Part shown: in pieces, positions 16,453 through 25,421 of the stretch
Position numbering within the stretch: the stretch's first letter is position 1
Layout of the letters: every line of letters starts with the position of its first letter
Assembly: GCF_014207605.1 (NCBI RefSeq)
Contig: NZ_JACHHI010000006.1
Location: 1-64,000, forward strand
Source: Negativicoccus succinicivorans
GTDB lineage: Bacteria; Bacillota; Negativicutes; Veillonellales; Negativicoccaceae
DNA: 64,000 nucleotides
Direction of reading: 5' to 3'
The notes under the pieces: generated by a model
Told to the model about the DNA's origin: nothing
The model's database searches: none
Seen by the model: the letters and a program-made list of their open reading frames with translations, nothing else
Position numbers and translations under genes: made by a program

Positions 16453-17195
16453 GCATTCACTTGCAAGGCGTTACGCCCGGCTCTTTAGGCGAGGCGACAT
16501 TGCTCGTTGGCGATCCCGGTCGCATTCCGCTGGTCACCGATCATTGGCAAAATGTCACCGAACTTTGCCGAAATCGCGAGTTCGTCGTCTGTTCCGGTAC
16601 GTACGAAGACAAATTGTTTTCGGTCTGCTCGACCGGTATCGGCCTGGGATCGACGGAAATCGCCGTGATGGAGCTTATCGAAAACGGCGCGCAAGCATTT
16701 GTGCGCGTCGGCGGTTGCGGCAGCTGGCGGGAGGATATTCCCGCCGGCGCGCTGCTATTCAATCACGCTATGATCCGTGACAAATCTCTTTTGCACGCGT
16801 ACGTCGACGACAATTATCCCGCCGCGGCCGATCCTCTGCTATGGCACGCTTTGTATCAGGAAGCTTGTCGGCAAAAAAAGCAAGCCTTTTACGGTATCGG
16901 CTTTACGGCAGGCACGTACTATCTCGGTCAGGGCCGCTCTGTCCCCTGGTCCGAAACTCCTGCGGAAAGCAAGCTGATGGCGGATCTTAAAACGCGCGGC
17001 ATCATCAACTGCGATATGGAAACGGCGATCATTTATACTCTTGCCTCTCTGTATAATATTCCCGCCGCCAATTGTTTGGTCTGCCATGTAAATCGGGATG
17101 AAAATGTTTTCGTCAGCCAAGAAGACTATCAGGAGATGCACCGCGAAGCGGCCGGTCTTGTCCTGAAGGCGCTCACAAGCCGCACCCGCGCGTAA
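16449..17195 (+). CDS. Nucleoside phosphorylase (uridine phosphorylase-like, PNP/UDP family)
   Basis: 248 residues. It has the PNP/UDP-1 family elements LLVGDPGRIP (phosphate loop) near residues 18-27, STGIGLGSTEIAVMELIE, RVGGCGSW, and CDMETAIIYTLA with the nucleoside-binding ME pair. It cleaves a nucleoside with phosphate to base plus ribose 1-phosphate. Whether it prefers uridine or a purine nucleoside cannot be settled by eye. Its start overlaps the transporter stop, and a terminator follows. Confidence 0.83.
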   Translation: MSIHLQGVTPGSLGEATLLVGDPGRIPLVTDHWQNVTELCRNREFVVCSGTYEDKLFSVCSTGIGLGSTEIAVMELIENGAQAFVRVGGCGSWREDIPAGALLFNHAMIRDKSLLHAYVDDNYPAAADPLLWHALYQEACRQKKQAFYGIGFTAGTYYLGQGRSVPWSETPAESKLMADLKTRGIINCDMETAIIYTLASLYNIPAANCLVCHVNRDENVFVSQEDYQEMHREAAGLVLKALTSRTRA

Positions 17196-17210
17196 ATCTA
17201 TGCGATATTT

Positions 17211-17241
17211 CACTCCTCTCCATACCGAGAGGAGTTTTTTT
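17211..17241 (+). terminator. Terminator after nucleoside phosphorylase
   Basis: ACTCCTCTC and GAGAGGAGT pair around CATACC, followed by TTTTTTT. Confidence 0.9.
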
Positions 17242-17317
17242 ATGTGACTTTTCCGCAATTATTTGCTACTATTACTACAGATATACAGGATTTATATTGA
17301 CTCAATACAGGAGTGTG

Positions 17318-18382
17318 ATGCACCGGATGCCGTATAGTCAAAAGACCTTACAGCAGCTCGAGAAAGCGGCCGACCAAGTCCCCCCCGGGATTCAGCTGGA
17401 AGTCAACGCGGAAATTTTTGTGACGGTTCGCAACATGTTGGTCGCGGACCCGCAAAGCGGTTCGCGTAAGCAGCGCCACATGGAGCGGCTGGGTGAACTG
17501 ATCCGCCGCACCGTCGCCGCGATTGCGGAAATCGAAGAGCGTCGCGGTTATGGTATTTCCGTCGAAGAACAGGTAGCCATGCTGGAAGAAGCGCTGGCCA
17601 TCATGGATGTCTACTTGCCGGAGATCTTTTTTGAAGAAATCGCCAAACCGGATATTGATTTTGTTCCGCCCGCGCCGGAATCCACCTATGATCGCGCGCA
17701 GGCCGATTTTGTATTCGCCACGCGTGTGTGGCCCATCATCGCAGGCAATAAACCGAAACATGTGGAGCGTCCGATCGCTTACCTGATCGGCGGGCAACCC
17801 GGCTCGGGCAAGTCCCGCATGGCTTCAACGGTCATTGACAACCACGAGCACCAGCTCATCCACGGCGATCCCGATACCTTGTTCGGTTTTCATCCGCATT
17901 ACCAGGAACTGCAGGAAAAATACGGTCTGTACAGTATTTACATCACGCAACATTTTGCCGATTACATGGCGGAAAAAGCGTTTCAACAGGCCGTCGCCGA
18001 ACGTCGCCACTTGCTGATCGAAAGCAATTGCACCGACCCGGAAGAAATTTTGTCCAAGCTTAAACTCCTGCAGGATAGCGGCTACTATGTCATTGTCAAA
18101 TTTCGCGCGACGCCGCGGCTGGAAAGCTGGCAGTCGCTGCAACAACTGTACCAGCAGCAACTTATCAAAGCGCCGGCGCTGGCTCGCATGATGAGTCCCG
18201 AGTATCACGACTGGGCCTGCGATAAATTCGTGGAAACCGCGTTGGCGGTGCACCATGAGCATCGCTATGATCGCCTTGTGGTGAAAAGTGAGAAAGGTCT
18301 TTTATACGACAGCGACGACAGTCCGACGGAAAGCGTCGCCGAACTTTTACGCGCACGTCTGCGTCGCGGCGAAGAAGAATAA
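17318..18382 (+). CDS. Zeta toxin-type kinase with N-terminal helical extension
   Basis: About 354 residues. The C-terminal ~220 carry a zeta-toxin P-loop domain: AYLIGGQPGSGKSRMAS (Walker A), then HGDPDTLFGFHPHY with the conserved Asp that activates the sugar hydroxyl, and a downstream ESNCTDPEEIL segment. Zeta toxins phosphorylate UDP-N-acetylglucosamine and block cell-wall synthesis. The N-terminal ~125 residues are mainly helical and unrecognised. No separate epsilon-type antitoxin gene lies upstream or downstream. Start is uncertain: ATG 17318, ATG 17327 or TTG 17297 are all in frame, the first 4 nt from AGGAG. It is monocistronic with an extended -10 TGCTACTAT upstream. Confidence 0.75.
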   Translation: MHRMPYSQKTLQQLEKAADQVPPGIQLEVNAEIFVTVRNMLVADPQSGSRKQRHMERLGELIRRTVAAIAEIEERRGYGISVEEQVAMLEEALAIMDVYLPEIFFEEIAKPDIDFVPPAPESTYDRAQADFVFATRVWPIIAGNKPKHVERPIAYLIGGQPGSGKSRMASTVIDNHEHQLIHGDPDTLFGFHPHYQELQEKYGLYSIYITQHFADYMAEKAFQQAVAERRHLLIESNCTDPEEILSKLKLLQDSGYYVIVKFRATPRLESWQSLQQLYQQQLIKAPALARMMSPEYHDWACDKFVETALAVHHEHRYDRLVVKSEKGLLYDSDDSPTESVAELLRARLRRGEEE

Positions 18383-18386
18383 ATAC

Positions 18387-18417
18387 ACCGTGCTGCGTAT
18401 CACGGCACGGTTTTTGT
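18387..18417 (+). terminator. Terminator after the zeta toxin gene
   Basis: ACCGTGC and GCACGGT stem around TGCGTATCACG, followed by TTTTTG. Confidence 0.85.
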
Positions 18418-18442
18418 TTACATGAAAACGGAAAGGAGCGAC

Positions 18443-19378
18443 ATGGACAAAAATAAAATCATCATCACGCAAGCAAACCACCTCGGTCTTACCGAAGTCG
18501 GCTTCGTGCGTCTGCCGCTCCCCGAGACGCTTGCCGCGACACTCCACGCGGCCGGCGAACCGTCGCCCTTCACGCCGTCGGATGTGACGACGCGTCTGGA
18601 TCCGGCCGCCTTGTTGCCCGGCGCGCAGAGCGTGATCGTTTGTCTCTTTCCGTATCGTCCCGCCTCAGCCACTGCGGAAAACGCCGCCGAACCTCCCGCG
18701 AACTTGCCGGAATACGCGCGGGCGCGTGATTACCATATCATTGTGCAACACTATTTAACGCGCTTACAGACCCGCCTTCAAGCGCATTTTTCCGATGCCG
18801 ATTTCTTCTCTTTTGTCGACACGTCGCCGCTTCCGGATCGAGCCCTGGCGTATCTCGCGGGGTTGGGCTTTTTCGGCTGGAACAAGGCGCTCATTAATGA
18901 TCGCTACGGCACCCACACCATGATCGGCGGGCTTGTCACGACGCTTGCGCTGGCGCCGAGCGAACCGCTGCAAAAAACATGTCTGCAGTGCGGACGTTGT
19001 CGCCGCTTTTGCCCCGGTCAGGCGCTGACGCCGGAACGATTTATTTGGCCGCGTTGCAAATCGTACATCACACAGAAAAAAGGCGATCTGACCGCCGCTG
19101 AAGCCGCCATCATCGCGAAAAATCATTATATTTTCGGCTGCGACGTCTGTCAGGAGGTCTGCCCGCATAACACCGCGGCCGAGCCGACGCCGCTCCCCGA
19201 ATTTCAGAATGATCGCATCACGCACATCACCGCGGCGGAAATTGCCTGCCATTCGAACCGCACGTTCCAAGCCGCTTACGGCGATCGCGCCTGGGCCTGG
19301 CGCGGCAAAAAAATTTTGTTGCGCAACGCGGCTCTATTGGCAGAAAGCTCCGCCCATCGCAACGACGACAATCACTAA
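18443..19378 (+). CDS. queG: Epoxyqueuosine reductase
   Basis: 311 residues. It performs the last step of queuosine synthesis in tRNA, reducing epoxyqueuosine with cobalamin and two 4Fe-4S clusters. Cluster Cys motifs are CLQCGRCRRFCPG and CDVCQEVCPHN, with a further Cys in WPRCKSY. The catalytic Asp region is DTSPLPDRALA. The protein lacks the C-terminal HEAT-repeat extension found in some longer homologues. ATG at 18443 follows GAAAGGAG. With queT in the same window, this suggests the cell imports preQ1/queuine and finishes queuosine itself. Use of cobalamin fits the B12-dependent mutase operon downstream. Confidence 0.92.
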   Translation: MDKNKIIITQANHLGLTEVGFVRLPLPETLAATLHAAGEPSPFTPSDVTTRLDPAALLPGAQSVIVCLFPYRPASATAENAAEPPANLPEYARARDYHIIVQHYLTRLQTRLQAHFSDADFFSFVDTSPLPDRALAYLAGLGFFGWNKALINDRYGTHTMIGGLVTTLALAPSEPLQKTCLQCGRCRRFCPGQALTPERFIWPRCKSYITQKKGDLTAAEAAIIAKNHYIFGCDVCQEVCPHNTAAEPTPLPEFQNDRITHITAAEIACHSNRTFQAAYGDRAWAWRGKKILLRNAALLAESSAHRNDDNH

Positions 19379-19413
19379 AAAGAACCGCCACGAAAAAATG
19401 GCGGTTCTTTTTT
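19377..19413. terminator. Bidirectional terminator after queG
   Basis: AAAAAGAACCGCCA and TGGCGGTTCTTTTTT form a long stem around CGAAAAAA between convergent genes. Confidence 0.92.
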
Positions 19414-19454
19414 ATTGCGCGGAAAGCGCAGCGGCTTTTTGCGATGAAATTTTT

Positions 19455-20177
19455 TTATAAACGCTCAATCAAATGCGCCCAGTAGCGTTTGGGCATATTG
19501 CTTTGGCGCAGTTTCGGATTGGCGCGCTCGGGGATCGAAACAGTTTTATAAAACAGTCGCCAGGCGTCCTGGTACGCGCTTTCCTCCGCCGTTTCGACGA
19601 CGGACAAGGCCGTGGCGGAAAAATATTCCGTGCGCCCGTCCTCATAGAGCACGGCGCAACCGCGCGGACAATCATGAATGACGAAATGCTCGCCGTTGAG
19701 TCGGCGGGCAAAATGCGCGGTCAGCAATTCGATGACATCATGCTTGGGCGCAAACGGCGCGTACCAGTAGCCGTCCTGCACCTCACGAAAACGCAGTAAA
19801 CCCTTCCAACTGTGCGCTTCGCTGTAGACCGCGCGCACGATCCGATCAAACGCTACCGCGTCCCGATCGGCGCTCGCCAAAACGCCTTTGCCGTGGCGAA
19901 TACATTTTTTGATCGTTCGCGCGGTCACCGTTTCATGGCGCGCTTCGACCGAAAGCAACGCGGCATAGCAACGGCGCAGGAAATCGGCGCCGAATTGGGC
20001 GCGCAAATACCTTGCGACGCGCGCCGCTTTCGCCGGGTCGGTCGCGACCCGATCATGCGCCACCAAAAAATCCATTTGCGGTGTCAGCGGTTCGATTTCA
20101 ATCGTTTCCAACGTTCGGTACCGCGCGAAAATCACCGTTAAAAATCCCGGATAGGTTCCGTCATAGTGCGTCAGCAT
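19455..20177 (-). CDS. Putative DNA repair protein, TIGR03915 family
   Basis: 240 residues, no membrane segment. The sequence MLTHYDGTYPGFLTVIFARY at the start and LLRFREVQDGYWYAPFAPKHDVIELLTAHFARRL in the second half are characteristic of the TIGR03915/DUF4130 family. These proteins are nearly always encoded with the radical SAM protein found directly upstream here, and are sometimes fused to a uracil-DNA glycosylase domain. No enzymatic activity has been established to my knowledge. The gene overlaps its partner by 7 bp, so the pair is translationally coupled. Confidence 0.85.
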   Translation of the reverse strand: MLTHYDGTYPGFLTVIFARYRTLETIEIEPLTPQMDFLVAHDRVATDPAKAARVARYLRAQFGADFLRRCYAALLSVEARHETVTARTIKKCIRHGKGVLASADRDAVAFDRIVRAVYSEAHSWKGLLRFREVQDGYWYAPFAPKHDVIELLTAHFARRLNGEHFVIHDCPRGCAVLYEDGRTEYFSATALSVVETAEESAYQDAWRLFYKTVSIPERANPKLRQSNMPKRYWAHLIERL

Positions 20178-21424
20178 GGCGCAAACAAGTCCATCTGCTC
20201 ATAGCGCGGCGCGCCTTCGAGCAATTTCATGCGTTGCCGCAAGTCGTGGCGCGAATGGATCGCCGCGCCGCGGTATACACCCGCGACCGTCATGAAGTGG
20301 CGCGCCCGCTTGGTGGAAATTTTCAGCGTTCGTAAGTCGTCGTATTTCAACTTGGCGAAACGACGCGCGCGAATAATGCGTTTCGCGCCGGTGATGCCGA
20401 TCCCCGGGATACGGATCAGCTCCTCCAGATCGGCGCGGTTGATTTCCACCGGAAAACGATCCAAGTGACGAATCGCCCAGCTCATTTTCGGATCCAACTC
20501 CAAGTCAAAAAAAGGCTCTTTGGCCGTTAAAATTTCATCGGCCGTGAAATCATAGTAGCGCATCAGAAAATCCGCCTGATAAATGCGATGTTCGCGCAAA
20601 AGTGGCGGTTTCACGATGCCTTCCGTGAAGCGCGACGACACCACCGGCACGAAACTCGAATAGTACACCCGCTTCAAGTCAAACGAATGGTACAAGGCTT
20701 GCGCCCGCTGAATGATCGTGCGATCGTCCTCGCGGCTCGCGCCGACAATCATTTGCGTACTTTGCCCCGCCGGCGCGAAAAGCGGCGCGTGCCGTGATGT
20801 TTTGCGCTCGCTGTGGCTTTCCAGAATATGTTGGCGAATGGTCGCCATCGGTTGAAAGATCTTGCCGAAGCTTTTTTGCGGCGCCAAAAGCGCCAGCGCC
20901 GATTCTGTCGGCAGTTCGATATTCACACTCAACCGATCCACCAATCGTCCCAGTTCTTCCACCAGTGCGGGCGATGCTCCGGGAATCGCTTTCATGTGAA
21001 TATAGCCATTAAAGTTCTCCCGGTAGCGCAAGAGGCGCGCGACACGGATCAGTTTTTCCATCGTGTGATCGGCATTACCGACAATCCCGCTCGAAAGGAA
21101 CAGCCCTTCGATATAGTTGCGTTTATAAAAATTAAGCGTGAGTTCGCAGACCTCTTCGGGCGTGAACTCCGCCCGTTCCACATCGTTGCTGCTGCGATTG
21201 ACGCAATATTCGCAGTTGTAAATGCACTTATTGGTGAGGAGAATTTTCAGCAACGAAATGCAGCGTCCGTCCTCGCTCCAGCTGTGGCAAATTCCCGACT
21301 CGGCGGCATTGCCCACGCCCCCTTTGCGATGCGACCGACGGGACCCGCTTGAACTGCAGCTGGCGTCGTACTTCGCGGCGTCGGTTAAAATTTTCAGTTT
21401 ATGTTGCAGCGTGTCAAATTCCAT
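20171..21424 (-). CDS. Putative DNA modification/repair radical SAM protein, TIGR03916 family
   Basis: 417 residues. The radical SAM cluster motif CIYNCEYC (CxxxCxxC) lies near residues 67-74, preceded by SLLKILLTNK. The SAM-binding region and a GLFLSSGIVGNADHTMEKL segment follow. Near the C-terminus IRIPGIGITGAKRIIRAR is a helix-hairpin-helix DNA-binding motif. This combination defines the TIGR03916 family, suspected to act on DNA lesions with a radical mechanism, by analogy with spore photoproduct lyase. It is first in a two-gene operon with the TIGR03915 protein. Confidence 0.88.
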   Translation of the reverse strand: MEFDTLQHKLKILTDAAKYDASCSSSGSRRSHRKGGVGNAAESGICHSWSEDGRCISLLKILLTNKCIYNCEYCVNRSSNDVERAEFTPEEVCELTLNFYKRNYIEGLFLSSGIVGNADHTMEKLIRVARLLRYRENFNGYIHMKAIPGASPALVEELGRLVDRLSVNIELPTESALALLAPQKSFGKIFQPMATIRQHILESHSERKTSRHAPLFAPAGQSTQMIVGASREDDRTIIQRAQALYHSFDLKRVYYSSFVPVVSSRFTEGIVKPPLLREHRIYQADFLMRYYDFTADEILTAKEPFFDLELDPKMSWAIRHLDRFPVEINRADLEELIRIPGIGITGAKRIIRARRFAKLKYDDLRTLKISTKRARHFMTVAGVYRGAAIHSRHDLRQRMKLLEGAPRYEQMDLFAPC

Positions 21425-21534
21425 AATTTTACCCCGAACAAATGTTCTTTTTCTGTATTATAGCATGGAATGAATGCGGCTGCCATTTTGTCGTTCCCTT
21501 TTTCTCGGCGGCATGTATTTTTCATTTCGCGCAA

Positions 21535-21564
21535 CAAAAAAAGACGCTCGCGCGTCTTTTTTTG
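21535..21564. terminator. Terminator after csaA
   Basis: AAAAAAAGACGC and GCGTCTTTTTTT form a stem around TCGC, between csaA and the upstream end of the radical SAM gene. Confidence 0.9.
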
Positions 21565-21565
21565 A

Positions 21566-21922
21566 TTAGCCCAATACTATACCGTTATCCGTTTTTTGTT
21601 TCGGCGCGATGAGAACAACACCCTGCTCCGTATACACGCCGAGTACGAGCACTTCCGAACGCCAACCGGCGATATGCATCGGCGGGAAATTGACCACGCC
21701 GAGCACCTGCTCACCGATCAGACCTTCCGGCGTATAAAGATCCGTGATTTGCGCCGATGATTGCTTGATGCCGATCACGGGCCCGAAATCCACCTTCAAC
21801 CGGTACGCGGGCACGCGCGCCCCCTTGAGTGGGCTCGCTTCCACAATCGTCCCCGTGCGAATATCTAATTGAGCGAAAGTGTCAAACGTGACTTCTTCTT
21901 TAGGTTGAGCATCTTGCGTCAT
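21566..21922 (-). CDS. csaA: CsaA-like tRNA-binding domain protein
   Basis: 118 residues, consisting of a single OB-fold tRNA-binding domain of the EMAPII/Trbp111 type: DTFAQLDIRTGTIVEASPLKGARVPAYRLKVDFG, then IKQSSAQIT and GVVNFPPMHIAGWRSEVLVLG. CsaA binds tRNA and was described as an export-related chaperone in Bacillus. The ATG overlaps the TAA of the crotonase gene by one base, so it is translated by coupling. An upstream in-frame extension lies within the crotonase gene and is unlikely. Confidence 0.88.
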   Translation of the reverse strand: MTQDAQPKEEVTFDTFAQLDIRTGTIVEASPLKGARVPAYRLKVDFGPVIGIKQSSAQITDLYTPEGLIGEQVLGVVNFPPMHIAGWRSEVLVLGVYTEQGVVLIAPKQKTDNGIVLG

Positions 21923-22689
21923 TATTTTTTCTTTCCGAACGACTGCATGCGTTTCGTTTGGTCCCCAGTCGCGAAACAAATTCCGAAGTATTGCGCTTCC
22001 AATTCGATCGCATTACGCTGATCCAAATCCTGTCCCGCCAGCACCGAACGCTTCGTGGCGCGCACCGCGACTTTGGCGTTCTTTTGAATGCGTTTCGCCG
22101 TCGCCAGCGCCGTTTCCAACAAGTCTTTTTGCGGTACTACGCGATTGACCAAACCGATCCGCAACGCTTCCTGCGCGTCAATGAAATCGGCGGTATATAA
22201 AAGTTCTTTCGCCATCGCGGGACCGACCGCGCGCGTCAAGCGTTGGCTCGCGCCGAACCCGGCGCAAATGCCCCACTTTACTTCCGGCTGACCGAATTGC
22301 GCGTTTTCGCTCGCGTACCGAAAATCGCAGGCGAGAGAAAGTTCACAACCGCCGCCCAACGCGTAACCGTTTACCGCGGCGATGACCGGCTGCGGCGCGT
22401 CTTCGAGTTGCTGCGTGACCGCTTGACCGAAACGGCCCCAATCGCGACCGGAGAGTGTATCCATAGCCGCCATTTCTTTAATATCCGCGCCCGCTACGAA
22501 GGCCTTTTCACCGGCGCCGGTCAAAATAATGACATCCACCGTTTCATCGTGTGCCGCTTCGGCGAAAAGCGCGTGCAATTCTTTCATCGTCGCCATATTG
22601 AGCGCATTCAACGCTTTGGGGCGATCAATGGTAATGATGGCGATGCCGTCACGATTTTCCCAATGCACATTTTCATACTTCGCAGTCAT
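21922..22689 (-). CDS. Enoyl-CoA hydratase/crotonase
   Basis: 255 residues, the normal length of bacterial crotonases. The oxyanion-hole segment AFVAGADIKEMA is near residues 63-74, and the two catalytic Glu are present, in ALGGGCELSLACD and in GQPEVKWGI. It hydrates short-chain enoyl-CoA, probably crotonyl-CoA, to 3-hydroxyacyl-CoA. No other beta-oxidation or butyrate genes are adjacent in the window, so the pathway is open. It is second in a unit with the small protein upstream and csaA downstream. Confidence 0.87.
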   Translation of the reverse strand: MTAKYENVHWENRDGIAIITIDRPKALNALNMATMKELHALFAEAAHDETVDVIILTGAGEKAFVAGADIKEMAAMDTLSGRDWGRFGQAVTQQLEDAPQPVIAAVNGYALGGGCELSLACDFRYASENAQFGQPEVKWGICAGFGASQRLTRAVGPAMAKELLYTADFIDAQEALRIGLVNRVVPQKDLLETALATAKRIQKNAKVAVRATKRSVLAGQDLDQRNAIELEAQYFGICFATGDQTKRMQSFGKKK

Positions 22690-22700
22690 TTTCTCTCCTC

Positions 22701-23027
22701 CTACTGTCGGTTTAAAAATTCTTCCGTGTTTTTCGCGCGCAAATCGCTCATGCGCGTAATCAAATCTTCATCGCCGGCGCCGGCCGCGAGCAGGTCCGCC
22801 AACGCCGCGCCGTCTTGGATCGTCACCGTCCATAAAAATTCACCGTCGTCAGCGTACAATGTCCAATACAACTCTTCGGCGAATGTTTCCGGCGCGCGTC
22901 CTTCCGAGTCGGTGATCACCGCGTACCGTCCGTCGGCGAAATCCTGCACCAAAAGCACTTCGTCTTCCGCTTCCGTTTCGACGACCCCGAGTTCCGCGAG
23001 TCGCTCTTTTACCTCCGTATCGTTCAT
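22701..23027 (-). CDS. Hypothetical acidic protein
   Basis: 108 residues, strongly acidic, no signal peptide or membrane helix. It appears to be one small alpha/beta domain with strands around EVLLVQDFADGRYAVITDSEG and LYWTLYADDGEFLWTVTI. I recognise no family. A strong AAGGAGG lies 7 nt before ATG, and the gene is 11 bp upstream of the crotonase gene, so it is probably the first gene of that operon. Confidence 0.65.
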   Translation of the reverse strand: MNDTEVKERLAELGVVETEAEDEVLLVQDFADGRYAVITDSEGRAPETFAEELYWTLYADDGEFLWTVTIQDGAALADLLAAGAGDEDLITRMSDLRAKNTEEFLNRQ

Positions 23028-23061
23028 AAGCGTTCCTCCTTGTCACTATTGTACACCATTT

Positions 23062-23097
23062 TAAAAAAATCCCCCGTAACGGGGGATTTCATTTTTT
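23062..23097. terminator. Hairpin terminator upstream of the crotonase unit
   Basis: ATCCCCCG and CGGGGGAT pair around TAA, with an A-run on one side and TTCATTTTTT on the other. It lies between copA (minus) and the small acidic protein gene (minus); the T-run favours plus-strand transcripts, the A-run minus-strand ones. Confidence 0.65.
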
Positions 23098-23166
23098 GTA
23101 AAATAGCGATGCGCCTTGATCTTGTAAGGTGCGTGACCACGCTAAAACGCATCGGCGCGGACCGCT

Positions 23167-25293
23167 TCACTGTAATCGCACGTATTGCAAACGCAACGCG
23201 TTGAGCACAACGGACACGGAGCTGAGCGCCATCGCGGCGCCCGCGAGGAGCGGTGAAAGGTAACCGAGTGCGGCCAGCGGGATACCGATCATGTTGTAGA
23301 TAAGCGCCCAGAAAAGATTTTGACGAATATTTTTTAGCGTCGCTTGCGCCAGCGTGACGGAGCGAGCCACATCACGCACGCGACTGCGGAGTAAAACGAT
23401 ATCCGCGGCATCAATCGCGACCGCCGTGCCGGAACCGATCGCGATGCCCAAATCCGCCGTCGCCAACGCCGGCGCGTCATTGATGCCGTCGCCGACCATC
23501 GCAACCAATCGGCCTGCGCCTTTGCGCGCGGCGACATGGTCCGCTTTTTCGATTGGTTTTACTTCCGCCGTCACGGTGTCAATCCCGAGACTTTGCGCAA
23601 TCGCCGTGGCGGTGGGACGATTGTCGCCGCTTAAAAGTTCCGTTTCGATGCCCTGCGCGTGCAAATCGCGAATGGCCTCCGCCGCGTCCTCACGCAACGC
23701 ATCTGCGACTGCGATCATCCCGAGCACTTCCGCTTCGCGACGCACGGCCAATACCGTACGGCCCTGCGCCTCCCATGCGGCGGCCGTCGGGTCGTCGGAC
23801 GCGGCGCGACCGATTGTATACGTCGCGCCTTCATATTGACCGCTCATGCCCTTCCCGACGGTTTCCGTCAAATCCGTAAAGTGACGCGCCGGAATTGCGC
23901 GCGCTTGCCCCGCGGCCATAATCGCTCCGGCCAAACGGTGACCGGAACCGCTTTCCAAACCTTGCGCCAACGCGAGCAGTTCCGTTTCCGTCGTCGTTCC
24001 TTGCGGTGCCAGCGCCACTACTTCCGGTTCCCCTTTGGTGAGTGTACCGGTTTTATCAAAAATAATATGGGTAAGTTTACCGGCCGCTTCCAAATCGGCA
24101 GCGCTCTTAAAAAGAATACCCGAACGCGCGCCCACGCCGGAACCGACCATAATGGATGTCGGTGTCGCGAGTCCCAAGGCGCACGGGCAAGCGATGACAA
24201 GCACCGCCACGGTACGCAGCAGCGCGGTTTCCAACGTGGCGTCGAAAAAAGCGTAGTAAACGATGCCCGTCAGCGCCGCAATCGAAATCACCGCGGGCAC
24301 GAACCGAGCGGAAACGGTATCCGCCAGTCGCTGAATGGGCGCTTTGGATTCCTGCGCCGCCGCTACAACGCGAATAATTTGGGAAAGCACCGTATCGGCG
24401 CCGACCGCTTGCGCCGTCATCGTAAACGGCGTGGCGCCGTTCACCGTGCCGCCGGTCACCGTATCACCAACCGTTTTTTGTACCGGCATGCTTTCGCCGG
24501 TCAACATCGCTTCATTGACCTCCGGCGCGCCTTCGCTGACTTGACCGTCCACCGGAACTTGCTCGCCCGCTTTGACCCAAAGCGTCATACCGACTGTCAC
24601 GTCATGCGCGTCAATGGTTGTTATTTCTTCCCCGTCTTTGCGATGGGCTCGCGCGGGCGCCGCGGCAAGCAATGTTTCCAGCGCTTGTCCGGTACGGCGT
24701 TTCGCGGCCGCCTCCAAGTATTTACCGAGTAAAATAAAGGTAATCAGCCACGCGGACGTTTCAAAATATAAATGCCCGGCGCCGCCAAAAAGTTCATACA
24801 GCGAGTAAAGATACGCCGTCGTCGTTCCCAAGACCACAAGCACGTCCATATTGAGCGAACCGCCGCGCAATGCGCCCCACGCGCCGCGATAAAAATAAAG
24901 TCCCGGTCCGAATTGCACGACCGTCGCCAAAACGAGCTCCGCGACGCCCGGCAACATCGGCCACCAGCCGGTAAGCGCGCCGACCATGCCGATCATCAGC
25001 GGCAAAGCGAAAACGAATGCGATGAGCAAACGCCGTTTGGCCGCTCGCACCTCCGCCCCCGGATCTTCCCAAGCGGCATCGGCGATATGCGCGCCGTAAC
25101 CGCTTTTTTCAATTTTAGCTATGATATCGGCGGCGGTTACCGTCTGATCATCGTACGCCATACGGGCGCGACCGGTAATCAGATTGACCGCCACTTCCTG
25201 CACTCCCGCCATTCGCCCGACGACTTTTTCGATTCGCGCGGAACAGGCCGCGCAATGCATGCCGGTAATGGCAAGTCGTAAAGTTTGTTTCAT
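23167..25293 (-). CDS. copA: Copper-translocating P1B-type ATPase
   Basis: 708 residues with one N-terminal heavy-metal-associated domain (GMHCAACSARIEKVV, metal Cys pair at CAAC), eight predicted membrane helices with the intramembrane CPC motif in VIACPCALGLATPTSIM, the phosphorylation motif DKTGTLTKG, and the hinge GDGINDAPALA. This set defines Cu+-exporting CopA. It protects the cell from copper. The start at 25293 follows AGAAGGT; the frame extends a few codons upstream through the ribosome site. No CopY/CsoR regulator or CopZ chaperone is adjacent. Confidence 0.93.
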   Translation of the reverse strand: MKQTLRLAITGMHCAACSARIEKVVGRMAGVQEVAVNLITGRARMAYDDQTVTAADIIAKIEKSGYGAHIADAAWEDPGAEVRAAKRRLLIAFVFALPLMIGMVGALTGWWPMLPGVAELVLATVVQFGPGLYFYRGAWGALRGGSLNMDVLVVLGTTTAYLYSLYELFGGAGHLYFETSAWLITFILLGKYLEAAAKRRTGQALETLLAAAPARAHRKDGEEITTIDAHDVTVGMTLWVKAGEQVPVDGQVSEGAPEVNEAMLTGESMPVQKTVGDTVTGGTVNGATPFTMTAQAVGADTVLSQIIRVVAAAQESKAPIQRLADTVSARFVPAVISIAALTGIVYYAFFDATLETALLRTVAVLVIACPCALGLATPTSIMVGSGVGARSGILFKSAADLEAAGKLTHIIFDKTGTLTKGEPEVVALAPQGTTTETELLALAQGLESGSGHRLAGAIMAAGQARAIPARHFTDLTETVGKGMSGQYEGATYTIGRAASDDPTAAAWEAQGRTVLAVRREAEVLGMIAVADALREDAAEAIRDLHAQGIETELLSGDNRPTATAIAQSLGIDTVTAEVKPIEKADHVAARKGAGRLVAMVGDGINDAPALATADLGIAIGSGTAVAIDAADIVLLRSRVRDVARSVTLAQATLKNIRQNLFWALIYNMIGIPLAALGYLSPLLAGAAMALSSVSVVLNALRLQYVRLQ

Positions 25294-25421
25294 TCTATAC
25301 CTTCTTTCCGTCAACTCACGGTTGTCCTTATATCGAATATTTTCTATGTATTTTCAGTATAACACTTTTGTCAAGAGTTGCCTACATGGTAAAATGCAGT
25401 TACTCTAATAGCGGAGGTCAT

